Shown piece after piece: positions 29,760 to 41,459 of a stretch of DNA of 64,000 nucleotides. Numbering within the stretch: the first letter of the stretch is position 1; every line of letters begins with the position of its first letter. A program made the position numbers and the translations under genes. Source of the DNA: Epinephelus fuscoguttatus (taxonomy: Eukaryota > Chordata > Actinopteri > Perciformes > Serranidae); NCBI RefSeq assembly GCF_011397635.1, contig NC_064771.1:17051379-17115378 (forward strand), read 5' to 3'. Below the pieces are notes generated by a model. That model did not search any database, was not told the origin of the DNA, and worked only from the letters and a program-made list of their open reading frames with translations.

Positions 29760-32326
29760 TGAAAGGGAAAGCAGGGAGGGCTGGGGTTGTTGTACATGTG
29801 CCCCATTGTAAATGGATTGCATGTTTCAGGCTGTAGGTCAGTGGAGGATGTACTGCGGTTTTTGTGGGTGAATGTTCTGCAGCAGTTCAGAGGTGTGAGC
29901 AGATTAACAGGTTCAGTGCTGTTCAGCCGTACAAATACTGTACTATACTGTATTTATGACATGTGAAAACGTACGTATTTTGAGAAAAGACAATGTATGT
30001 AACAGGCATAAATTGACACAACGTCCCAGAATGTCAACAACCAACGCACCCAGGGTACCTTGCACATCCTACTTTCACTTTTACTGCCGAGTGTGTTTGC
30101 AAACACCTTTAAAGATAAGATTTCTTCTTTACAGTTCAGAGCTGTTCTTATTTCAGGTGACCTGCAGTCTCCCTCCACAACAGAAAAGATTGCTGCTTCA
30201 CATCTGTTCAGTTTGACTGTAGGTGTTAGCTGTAGTAAGAAATTATTTAATTCCCACATATGAAATAAATGACTGTCATGTTAATTGCAGGCTGTTTTCT
30301 GTGTTCTGTTATGCCATCTCGACACTGGCCCTGAATTATTGATCGGTTGGTTTTGTAGCTCACCGCGTTCAAAATGCTTTTAAGGATGTGAGTGCGTGTT
30401 TTGAGGTCTTTGCATGAAAACCCTGAACTTTATTATTTATAAACATAACCTTTATGGAAAAGGGGAGGGGGATGTATTTAATCATCCACTCTTTTCTTTC
30501 ACCTTTATTGAGCGTGCTCTCATGTCGGACATGATGGTAGACATATTTCGGTCTTCTTCTGCAGAAGTGTGCATCAGATGTATCACTGCGAGGCCTTAAT
30601 TCTCTGTTAATTTTCCTCTCATAATGGACAAACACATCCATCAAACACACACCACATATGTGTACAACATCCGCAGACAATGACTGTTCAACACACACAC
30701 AGCAAAACACTATCTCACACATGCACAAACACACACACACGAGCACTCTGCGCCACTGGGCAGGGACTAGCCTGAAAGATTGAAAGCAATTAAAACTATC
30801 ATCTGCAGTGGCTCTGGGCAGGCCTGTGGCTGCGAGGGGGGAGCTGCCACTGTGCATCAGCCTCTCAGTCTCAGCAACGCACAGCGACATGAGAGGCAGA
30901 GTCGCAGCCCTTCTCCGAAACACACAGGCACTGCCACAGCTCCCCTTGTAACGTACACACATGTGCGCTCACACAGGGCTTTGTCATACAACTGCCATAA
31001 CACTTAATCCTGCTGCTGATCTTTCACCTGCTCCTGTGTTTCAGTGTTTCCTTCTGAGAGCTGAACACAAGGCGAGGCTCAGAGCTGAAGCTTCCCAACG
31101 CGGCGAGTGTGTCTGAGAAGTTCGATAACTCAGTGAGCAGTGAGTGAGCTGACAATGTTGTCGAGATTTACACAGTGTGTGGCTTCATAATGGACTGGCC
31201 TGAAGCACGAGTAACCAACATGTCTCCAGAGGTGAAGTAACACAAACAGCGACGGGAGAGAAAGTTAGAATGCAATGATAAAAAAAGATTGAGCAAGATG
31301 CCTTCGGTGCCCGCATAAATGCTTATTTTTTTCATGTGCATGTCTTACACAAAAAAAAAGTCTGCAGAGCCTTGGGTACATGTGCTCGCCAACAGAGGAA
31401 ATAGTTATTGTTCGGGTAAATACTTTAGTGGTTTGGGATGCTTCATTGGAGCCTATACAGACACACACACACCTGCACACAGGGCTCATCAGTCTGATCT
31501 CATTAAGTGAAAGTGCTGTAACTCCAAGCTGTTTGGGACAAACTTGGAGCAGTTTACCTGCATTCAGATCCTTGGGAATGGTGGCTGTCTGGCTCTGTCT
31601 GGACTGGCCCTTAACAAGTCTCCTCAGGACAACCACGCCACCATTATCAACTACTGTTACTGTTTCCTCCTCTCTCTCTCTTCCTCTCCCTCCGATCAGC
31701 TCCCAACCTGTCATTCTCACTTAGCGTCGACATTAGCACCGGTGGTTTCCTCATCCTGGTTCTCTTCACTCCTCCCCGCCACCATCTCCCCTTGGTGCGT
31801 TTGAATACATATCTCCGATATTCAGCCCCTACTTAATTTGACAGGCCCCTGTTTTGTCAGTCTGACAGGCCCATAGCAAGACACTAATAGGCCACGGAGA
31901 CCACCAGCAAAGGCACCAGCCAGGGAGGCCCCTGCGGTGCCAGTCCCCATCACCCTCCACGTCTCTCGGGGCGATGCAGGCAGGAGAGAGGGGGTCAGGG
32001 GTGGGGTGGTCAGGCAGCAGTGCTGTCACACCAGGCCACAGCAGACTGGACCAGGCCTCAGCGCTGACACCCGTCACTGCTCCTTTGTAACCCCCCAACC
32101 CACACACACACAGACAGACAGAGCCACCACTCAGCATACACACACACACAAAAGGAGCGTAAAAAGAGCAGCCAGTGGGGATATCCAGGGATCTAATGAC
32201 TGCGCCTGCCACTCACAGCCATGACTGCAGTCGTCACAGAGATGGCTGCTGAGAGAGGGAATTAACTCCACGCTGTTTGTTTGATGATGGACCCATGGTG
32301 GAGCAGCTGGGACTGAGGGAGGCATA

Positions 32327-32377
<51 letters not shown>

Positions 32378-32560
32378 CCCTTTAGGCCGCCTGTCTGACT
32401 GATTGTGACCTGCTAAACTCTGATCATAGTTAATTGGTGGCCGGTAGTGGTGGAAGCAGGTACCTTAAATATCCAGACAGTGGCTATTGTTCTTCTTTTG
32501 TTTGCTGCCGAGACAGGTGAGGGAGGAGGAGTCCATAAGAGACGCTGGTGCTAGCGGCAC
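29760..32560. other. Intergenic, microsatellites and complex patches, no gene seen
   Basis: It holds CA-rich stretches at about 30690-30740, a (TG)n microsatellite at 32329-32374 and several complex GC-richer patches (about 30440-30620, 30780-30960 and 31850-32300). Overlapping open frames on both strands (such as 30369-30962 minus) show no domain. Confidence 0.5.
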
Positions 32561-32579
32561 AGATGACAATGTCGGTCTG

Positions 32580-33060
32580 TCGCTTCACCACTGTGGTTCA
32601 GACTGAATGATCTTAACAACTACTGGATAGATCGCTGTCAATATTTGGACACACATGCTCAGTGTTCTGCGGATACTGACTGCACTGACTTTTCCTCTGT
32701 TGCTATCATGAGGTTGTGACATTTTTAGTTTTTAAACACCTCAACAACTATTGAATGGATTTCTGTTAAATCCGATACATTAATGATGCCCAGAACAAAA
32801 ATCAAAAAATCATCAAATCATATATCTTCTAATTTTTCCTTTAACACTACCATGAAGTTAATATTTGTGGTCTGAACTGAGATGTCTCATGTATCCCCTC
32901 ATTTTTCATGCAATGAAATTTGGTACATACGTGTGTGTCCCTGCAGATCCATTAGTGCAGACTTATCTAATCTGCAGATATGAATGAAGCTTCCTGCTTT
33001 TTTCAGCACTCGCATCACAGACTCTTTGAAAGATTTTTAGATTTTTAACTACTATTGTGT
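32580..33060. repeat. Dispersed fish repeat with 'caacta(c/t)tg(g/a)at(g/a)gat' phrases
   Basis: Degenerate phrases repeat at short intervals: 'acaactactggatagatcgc', 'acaactattgaatggatttc', 'atgaaatttggtacatac'. They resemble a common fish repeat that reads like '...ctattggatggattgccatg'. Boundaries are approximate. Confidence 0.45.
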
Positions 33061-33734
33061 TGCTGTCAGTTAGTGATGTCTGTAGAGCGATGGGAGCAGG
33101 GTAGAATTTTGATTTCAAAGCCTGTTAATTTCATGTTTTTTCATAATTTTGATATGTCTCCTTCATGAAATGGATGGTGGCAACAATAATATTTTATACA
33201 GCAAAATACAGAAAAAGTGATAAATAGTGAAGTGAAGATAGTGCCCCGATATCTGCCCTAGACTTTAAAGCAGTGTGAATATAAAAATATGTATTTCTTA
33301 TAATGTTACAAAGAATTTTCATACAGCCATCTTTTTTAGAAGAGTGTTACTTTTCCTTGAGGTATGTTGGTACAGCTCAGGCCATCACGTTAATGAGGAA
33401 AATAAATAAACAGAGGTGGTGCAATAAAAGAAAACATATGGAGTGAGTGGTAATATGTATTAAATCATGCTGTAATCTGTTTTTATCCCATTATATTTTT
33501 GAAGATGTACCAAAAATATTTTTTAACTCCAGTAAACGCTACGACACTTAAGATTTTAAATAGTATTTCCTTTTGCAATGTTTAACCCAGACACTCCCAG
33601 CTCCACTTAAATAGATGCTGTTACTGCTTTTAAAGATTTTACACAGATTTTGGAATATTTGTAATTTCTTAATTTATTCTCATTTGCATACTCTCCCTTC
33701 ATTTTCTGTGATATTTACTACAACTTGCAAAAGT

Positions 33735-33985
33735 GGTTCCCAACTGGTACAGCCAGGGGGTCCAGATTTCTCTTTAGTCATTAGTTAAAGGTCCACACAA
33801 TTTAATATATTCAGCGTCATACTTGCATTTGGCAATGTCTTTGTCAAATAACCATTATTTGCTCACTCTACAGCAGGAAACAGCACTTTAAAATATAAGT
33901 TCAGTGCCAGAAATTCACTGTACTTCAAAATAAAGTGCGTTTTTGCAAAATTTGACACGTTCACAAGTCACTTGTGATCGTCAGG
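33735..33985. repeat. Dispersed repeat, family B copy 2
   Basis: It shares 'aattcactgtactt-aaaataaagtg' and 'acaagtcacttgtg' with 13520-13600, and 'ggttcccaactgg' with the reverse complement of 14350-14365. Confidence 0.55.
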
Positions 33986-34099
33986 TTTCCTGGGCACACC
34001 ACAATATCGAAGAGAAAAAATAAGATCAGTTGAAGCTATTCTGCAGAAGTCCTTTAAAAAAAAAAAAAAACGACAAATTTGAGCATCTACAAATCCAAA

Positions 34100-35045
34100 C
34101 TCCCACTGCACTTTATGCTGAGGTTGTTTTCTTTCTTAGTCAATTCTCACTGACAGGCATAATACAATATATGTCAGAACATTTCAAATGTCATTTTTGA
34201 CAAATGTATTATTTCAGACTTCCTGGGGGTGTGAAGATTTAAGGCAAAATGTTCTGACTGCATTATCCGTCAGTGAAGATCATTCTGGGTTCTCCTTGTC
34301 TTTGATTTTGACTGTTAACAGACACTATGATAGAGACATATCCAGAGGACGTCAGGGCCGGGATGAGAGCCAGAGACAGGGGGTCGGCTCGGCTGGGGGA
34401 CTCCCAGGGTCTTTCGTGTAGTGAATTATTAAGGTTTACTAATACTTCATAAATCTCCTCTTTGTCCTGTCCATTACCGGCCTGTCACATCCTCTCGCCA
34501 CTCCTAGACTGACTCACTTGCTTCATCTAAATGACAGAAGTTAAACTGTGTTCCAGAGGAGATGGGGGTGAGGGGGGTGGAGATGAGGGGGCAACAGCAC
34601 TCTGCGAGTAGGCCCCAGGGCTGGATGGCTTGGTGAGGGTGAGCGTCAGTTCAGATTGTGTGCTTTGTGTTGCAGCTCCTGCTTGTGTTTGTGTTGTTCC
34701 AGGATTAAAGTGTATAAACGTGCATGTAAAGACAGTGAGTGAGTGACTGGATCAAAAGAGGAAGTCAGCGTGTATCATTTCTCAGATCCGTGCTTCCTCA
34801 TTAACTCCCCACGCAGCTACACCACCAGCTCGCTCCCTGTCTTCCCCCCTTCGCCCTCCTCCATCTCTCCTCCTCCCAAAACAGCAAACCTTGCCTCAGT
34901 GCGTGCCTGGCGGACTCTCTCCGCGGTCTCGACAGCCGAGCTGGTCGTTGCCCCGAGCGCTGAGGAGCTGTCGCCTCTCGTTAGTGTCGCTGTGGCGACC
35001 CAGAGTCCTGCCTGCCTGCTCCTTGATTAGAGAGTGAGGTGGATG

Positions 35046-35089
<44 letters not shown>

Positions 35090-35450
35090 AGCAGAGGAGG
35101 AGGGGGTGCTACTCAACCATCCTCCTGCCCGCAGAGCTGCTTTTAAAGATCAGTGATTTGGTCAATTGGCCTGGCAACTCCAATCCCACGGAAGGTCACT
35201 GATGACTCAATGGACCAGTCAGTGAGGCAGGCTGTCATGTCACTATGTGTGTGTCTACGATTGTGTGTGTTTGTGTGTGCACAAGTAACTAAGCCCTCGA
35301 CAAATCAATGAGGACAAAATCTATAAAGATGATGATCAGGAGGTCAGAAATTCCACAAGATCCTCCAGGCGTCTTCGAATTTGAAATCCCTCTCAAATTA
35401 CTGTATCATGAGATCAGGTGGACATGAGGCACATTTTTACTGTATGTGCA
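34100..35450. other. Intergenic, complex patches and (GT)n
   Basis: GC-richer complex sequence at 34470-35030 and a (GT)n microsatellite at about 35048-35089. A 95-aa frame at 34743-35030 is Ser/Pro-rich and shows no family resemblance. No gene is called. Confidence 0.45.
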
Positions 35451-35884
35451 CCGGTGTTGGGCAGTAGCGTGTTACAATAACTTGTCTCAGTTACAAGTAA
35501 GGTGATGAATTTCTAATAAATTTTCAGTACTAAAATTACAGTTACCCCAAAAACTAATAACATTTGTCATCACTCCTTAGTGATATGAAATCCAACAATC
35601 AATTAAAGCTGCAAGCAGCGATGAATGGGCCCTCACACCTCTGGGGTGCTGGCAGGACACCAGCTGATGTGGCTGTTCATTTCTGTCAAAGTCAGACACT
35701 GCGCACAGCAGTGGGATGGTACAGCCTTCATAGAGTGCTGGCACTGGAAAAAGCGATTTCACATTTTGTACCACTTCTTGTGTCCTCTCTGTGGCATTGG
35801 AGAACACAGTAATTATACATGACGTTGCTGTAAATCAACTGTAGACCACGACATGTAAATTGAATGTAAATCAAATAATAATGG

Positions 35885-38150
35885 TCAGACAAGGCTTAAG
35901 CAGGAATTATACTTGTGCATGAGCTCTATGCAGAGCGTAGACTAAAGCCTATGCACATGGCCTACGCTGTTGTGAGCATTTATACTTAGGCTACTTACAC
36001 CTCCAGAACACTATAGGTGACAGGGTTTCTGTGAAGTGCTGTTAACCTTAGCTAATTCAAAACACACCCACAACAAAACACACATTAAACATGGCTTAAT
36101 AGAGACAGTTTCAAACACAACAGTACACAAACCAGCTTCACTATAACTCAGACAAAGCACTTTTCTTTTTCTGGACACATTTTCCCCACAAATACAACAT
36201 GCTAATGTTTTTAGCACAAGCCTATGGCATTTAACATTGTATAAATTAGCCTAGTGGCTAGCAGACTTTTCCTCCTTTCATATAAAACCAGGGACAATAG
36301 CAACATTTAACAAAGGCAACGTTACAAAATTCGACTCCATTACAACTCACAAGGTTCACTGTCAAAACAACAGTCCTATACTAAACACAAGTGCAACGAG
36401 TGCTATGACAACTAAAAAAAGGCTTGAGAACGCCCAGCAACTGGGTTAAGATGAAGACAGTAATGAAGCAGATAAGCACTTGCTAACGTAATACTGTACA
36501 TTGGTCATGGAATGTGACTTACCAGAATAGCTAGCCTTAGCATTACATTTGGGGTCCAATTAGTTTATGCATTGTGTGGTTAATATTGGCCCACATAGAC
36601 ATTCTTTGTCTGGTTAGATTTTTATTTTCACATTGTACTGATGAGAAACAGCTTTTATTGTTATATTTCTCTTCATAAGTGAAATGTTGCTGCCATATAA
36701 CTGCAGTGTCCTTGGTTAAATTATCACCAGGAACCTTTACTGGATGTCAACCCCATCTCTCTTTCTGTGTTTCCTGTCTGTATTTCTACTGTGAACATCC
36801 AAAATATGGAAAAACAAAAGAGAAATGGTGCTATACAAACAAATCTGAAGTATTCTCATTCACAGATCTCATTTTTTAACCTAAAACTGCATTGGATGGC
36901 GGGTGACCTTGTGAAAAACTTTGGACCGCCAACTGTCTGCCTGTCTGCTGCTGGATGGCCAGGTCAGTGAGTCGCTAGACCCCAAGGGAGCCATAAATAC
37001 TGTGTGTGATTTCACTTCCTATATGCCCTGCCCTGGGCACAGCTGTCCATCTCTGGACAATTTCTCTGCCCAAAGGGAGGACTGACTGGCTCGGCGGACC
37101 TTGTACACAAGCTCTCCATCTGTTTAGGACCGTCTTTCATTCACCCCCTGGAAAACAGAACCAGACAACTTGATTCAGCTCAAAGCACTGATAGCCTCAG
37201 TACAGTCTCACAGGGTCGCTAACATGGCTGTATAGTCTTAGTCTTGTTTCATAAACATGGTACTGCCAATAAATACCTGAGTTTTAGTACTGATATTATA
37301 ATTTAGAACATTGCCTATGCACGTGGCCTACGCCGTTGTGAGCATTTATACTTTTGTGGTGGTGTGTCTGTGTCATTCTGCAGTTACACCTCAAAAACAC
37401 TAGCTGGTGGTGGGGTTTCTGTGAAGTGCTGTAAAGTTGATTCAAAACATACATTAAACATGGCTTAATAGAGACCATTTCAAACACAAGTACACAAATC
37501 AGCTTCACTATAACTCGCAGCATTCACAGACAAACACTTGTCTTTTGCTGGATACATTTTCCCCACAAATACAACATGCTAATGTTTTTAGCACAAGCCT
37601 ATGGCATTTTACATTGTATAAATTAGCCTAGTGACTAGCAGACTTTTCCTCTACTCATATGAAGCCAGTGACAACAGCAACATTTAACAAAGTTATCATT
37701 ATAAAATTCGGCTTCATTACAACTCACAAGGATCACTGACAAAACAACTGTCCATCACGTGTTCCAAACAAATATAATATGCTAACATTATTAGCACAAG
37801 CCTATGGCATTTTACATTGTATAAATTAGCCTAGCAATGAGCGGAGATTTCCTCTGCTCATATGATGCCAGGATAAATCACACACAAGACTTAAAATGCT
37901 ATTTTGTGGAGGCTTTATTGTCTTCACAATTAATTGTCTTATAAGTGAAATTAAAGTAAAATAAAGGTTCGTTTCCACTAAAAGAAATGGTTTCAGCTTA
38001 CAAAAACAGACAGGAGGTTTGGGTCATTGCAAAGTGTAGTTACATTTCTGGGGAGGTGCATGTCAGGCTATGACGTACGGTACGGCGTAGGCTCTGCGTT
38101 GACGGCCATAGGTACGGTGTTGATTCGACGCGGAAGGGTAAATCCCACAT
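35885..38150. mobile_element. Probable non-autonomous DNA transposon with internal repeats
   Basis: The outer ends are imperfectly inverted: left 'ggaattatacttgtgcatgag...gcagagcgtag' and right 'ggcgtaggctctgcgt...gcggaagggtaaatccc'. Inside, a block of about 330 bp occurs at 35950-36290 and again at 37310-37660. A third partial copy lies at 37755-37880 (shared 'ttttagcacaagcctatgg' and 'ttgtataaattagcctag'). No transposase is visible. Confidence 0.55.
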
Positions 38151-38159
38151 TACACAATT

Positions 38160-40660
38160 CTTTCTTTCTGCAATAACTTAAAGATTGTGGATATGGAAAA
38201 TAAGCAACTGTAAATGTAAGGTTAAAAAAGCTGCATTCAACATTCAGGGCATATGATTCAGGGACTGAGCCAGGATTGTCTGCACATGACTCTCAGCATG
38301 AAGATGGCTAAGATAGCGGCTAGCAGCTAACAGTGCTAAAAGAGTGAACAGTGGCTGGCTACCACAGCAACATCAGAGAAGCTCAGATTACAGCACACAG
38401 AGAAGGAGCTGGACTTCATTCTCTGCTCAGGATGCCATTACCCACACTATATCTTTACATAGCAAATGATTGTTTGCTGCTATATAAATTTTCTGAATGT
38501 TGTGTAGAGCACCTTTAAAGTTTAGCAATTAAAACAGGTTAAGGATGGGGAAAGGTCAGGGTTACTGTTAATAAAAAGACAAACTGTACTCCTGACAGAC
38601 TCGCTACCTGACCATCCACCAGCCCGACCTCCACACTCTTACTTTTTGCCTTGATTTATTAAGGGCACACTGCTTGATGCACCGACATTGAATTTACATC
38701 AAGAGGTGCAGAATTGTCCAATATGGACGAAGTGCTAAGGGCAACTGGGCTTAAAAAATGTATTGATTTTTAAAATTATTTCCTTATGGCTGACAAAAGT
38801 CCTTCTTTCTAAGTCAACAATGCAAAAATATACATAAAATAAATACAGATAAAAACGTAGAAAGATATCGTACATCCTTCATCGTCCATCCACTGTGTAT
38901 CACAGCTTCAGATTGTTGGATGTGAGAGGAAAGAGTCTGCAAGCAGCAGTGAGAATATGCGAGAGCGACAGCCAGTGAGAGGGAAACAAGACTTCCCTCT
39001 AGCTATGGCTTCCTGACTTGTTTATTTGCTAACTGGGTGGGGGGTTTGGCTGGGGGAGAGGGTGAACATATGGTTTGCTAAAACATGGACTTGTAGTTGG
39101 GAGGCCGAGGCACCCTAAGGGATGGAGCTGACGGGCTTTGGTCGCTGTCTCCCTCAATTCCTCCCGCTTGGACAGCCAGAGCCGAACAGCCGTCCTCCAG
39201 GAGTTAGCAGCCTCTTGCTCTCCCTCTCCCTGCTGCTGCTGCCCACCGCCCCACACCCATCCTCTGTCAGACCCAGAGATGGTGAAGAGGGGGAGGTGAG
39301 GGGGGCGCTGGCTTTGGGGTGTACATGGGGGGGTGCTGGCTGCAGCTGGGAAACTGACTGACACCATCATCTTGTCCCTGGTCCCCAGAGTGTGAGCCCT
39401 GTTGCTGAGGGAATAAAAGCCCTGGTCCCAGCAAGAAGACATGCTGGTGCTGCGGTCCCAACACATATGGACATTTGCTGTACATTAGCGATCAGATTTT
39501 GGACACAGTCGTCTGGTAACAGATACTCTCTTCTTTGGGAATTTGTCAGAACTCAAAGCGAGGATACTGAGTGAGGTCAGGAGCTTTGGTTTTAGGAGTG
39601 GAGGGTTGTCAAGGACCTACCAGCTACTGCAGCGATCTTATACAGATCACTGCACTGAGATAGACAGTTACACACACACTCATACACACACCCTCAAGGT
39701 CTATGTGTTTACGGATACACTCACTCACTGGGATCAAGGCGCTAATGTACACACATGGTCTCACACACCCTGCATTGATGAGCAAACATATGCACACACT
39801 CACATAAACTCCCTGTGGGTCAGTGACTTAATATGCACATACTTACACACACACACTGGGTCAGTTGTTGATAGACTTACACGTGCACACGCCCGCACAC
39901 ACCCTGAAGGTCAGCGTCGTGATGGACAGCAGTCCTGATGTGCTCTGACAGACTCGGCTGCTTCCTTTCATTTCCACTTGCTTTTCCCCCATCAGGTGAC
40001 ACCCACAGGTGCCTTGGCGAGAGAGACCCCGCCTCCTGCGGGTGCATTTGGGGGCAGCTGGTGAAAAGCGGGATGGTGGAGACTGAGACGATGAGTGAAA
40101 AAAGCAGGCGACCGGGCACCAGCTGCTTCCTGTCAGTGACCCACAGCGCGGTGTGAACTCCACCTCTCCTCACACTCACAGATATATATATGAATGATAA
40201 ACAGCGAACGTCGGGCATCAGCTGCATCTCATTCCAAATGAATGCCTCTGACAGACGAATACTAACAGGCCCCGCTCACCTACTGATCCTGCTGTAAAGT
40301 TGCATCCTTAACTAATGTAAGGACTCAGAGAAGGGCGTAGATATCTGCAGAGAAAACTCCAGCGAGTCATATGTCCAGTCATGACTGAACCTTGACATCT
40401 GCCCTTTTCAGATATCAACCCAGCTCACATCGACGGCTGTGTTTTCACCTTGGAAAATAGCCAGTGTTCGTCTTGCCCTCGTCTGTATAATTGTGTGTGT
40501 TCATTTAAGTGTGAAGCTGAAAATGTCTCATTGTGTGCTCCCAGCGCTGTTCCCTGACATACTGTTGGGGCAGTTCACCTCCGAAAAGGACACGTGTCGG
40601 TTTTGTCAGGACTCTTGGATGTGGAAAGTGGGTCTGATAGCTTAGAAGACATCAGTACCC
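38160..40660. other. Intergenic, no gene seen
   Basis: CA-rich imperfect repeats at 39660-39900 and a GC-richer patch at 39020-39470. The minus-strand frame at 39029-39466 is Pro/Ser/Gln-rich on simple sequence and is not accepted as a gene. Confidence 0.45.
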
Positions 40661-40664
40661 TTTG

Positions 40665-41455
40665 AAAGGAATAGTTTTGGGAAGGATGCTTGTTGACTTT
40701 CTTGCTGTGAGTAAGTTTAGAGGATCGATACCACTCTGATGTTGTCCACTAAAAATGAAGGTACAGTCAGCAACATGTTAGCTTAGCTTAGCATGAAGAC
40801 TGGAAACGGGGAAATATGTGGGAGCAGTGACTTCCTGGAGCCTTGCACTACCAGGGTTTCTGGCTCCTAGCAATTTAGCACAAAACCACCCGGTAAGACC
40901 ACAAGTTGTCACTTTTACACTTCTGTTTAATACTATTTCAACAAACGAGATGTAACATGTTAATTCTAGCTGTTTCCTAGCTGTTTACGCAAAGCTAAGC
41001 TAAGCTAAGCTAGCCACCTACAGGCTGTATCTTTATACCTAAGGGAGGAGACTGGTATTGATCTTCTCATCTTGCTCTCAGGACGGCACGGTGGTGTGGT
41101 GGTTAGCACTGTCACCTCACAGCAAGAGGGTTCCTGGTTCGATCCCGGTTCGATCCTGGTTCTGTGCAGAGTTTGCATGTTCTCCCCGTGTCAGCGTGGG
41201 TTTTCTGTGGGTACTCCGGCTTCCTCCCACAGTCCAAAGACATGCAGGTTAGGGATAGGTTAATTGGTGACTCTAAATTGTCTATAGGTGTAAAAGTGAG
41301 CATGAATGGTTGTCTGTCTCTCTGTGTCAGCCCTGCTATAGTCTGGGATGGGCTCCAGCCCCCCTGCAACCCCCAAGAGGATAAGCGGTTAGAAAATGGA
41401 TGGATGGATCTCACTCTCAGCAAGATAGCAAATAAGAATGCTTTCCAAAAAAAAC
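40665..41455 (+). repeat. Dispersed repeat with 'gctaagctaagcta' core, interrupted by a SINE-like insertion
   Basis: It has the texture of a common fish repeat: 'gttagcttagcttagcatgaa' near 40775, 'gctaagctaagctaagctag' near 40995, and a right end 'cagcaagatagcaaataag' after 41413. The second piece continues the first after removal of 41082-41412. Confidence 0.6.
41082..41412 (+). mobile_element. tRNA-related SINE-like element with target duplication
   Basis: It starts gacggcacggtggtgtggtg and includes an A-box-like 'tggttagcactg' and a duplicated B-box-like 'ggttcgatccc'. It ends with 'gataagcggttagaaaatgg' and an ATGG tail. Flanks are gctctcag (41074-41081) and actctcag (41413-41420). It is a mobile element, not a functional tRNA. 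Confidence 0.7.
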
Positions 41456-41459
41456 CGAG

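Noticed and set aside
30369-30962. 197-aa minus-strand open frame
   Set aside because: It crosses CA/GT-rich simple sequence and shows no family resemblance or splice support.
39029-39466. 145-aa minus-strand open frame
   Set aside because: Low-complexity Pro/Ser/Gln-rich text on GC-skewed simple DNA, with no domain and overlapping frames on both strands.
41082-41180. tRNA-like A and B boxes
   Set aside because: They belong to a dispersed SINE-like element with a target duplication and an ATGG tail, not to a folded tRNA gene.
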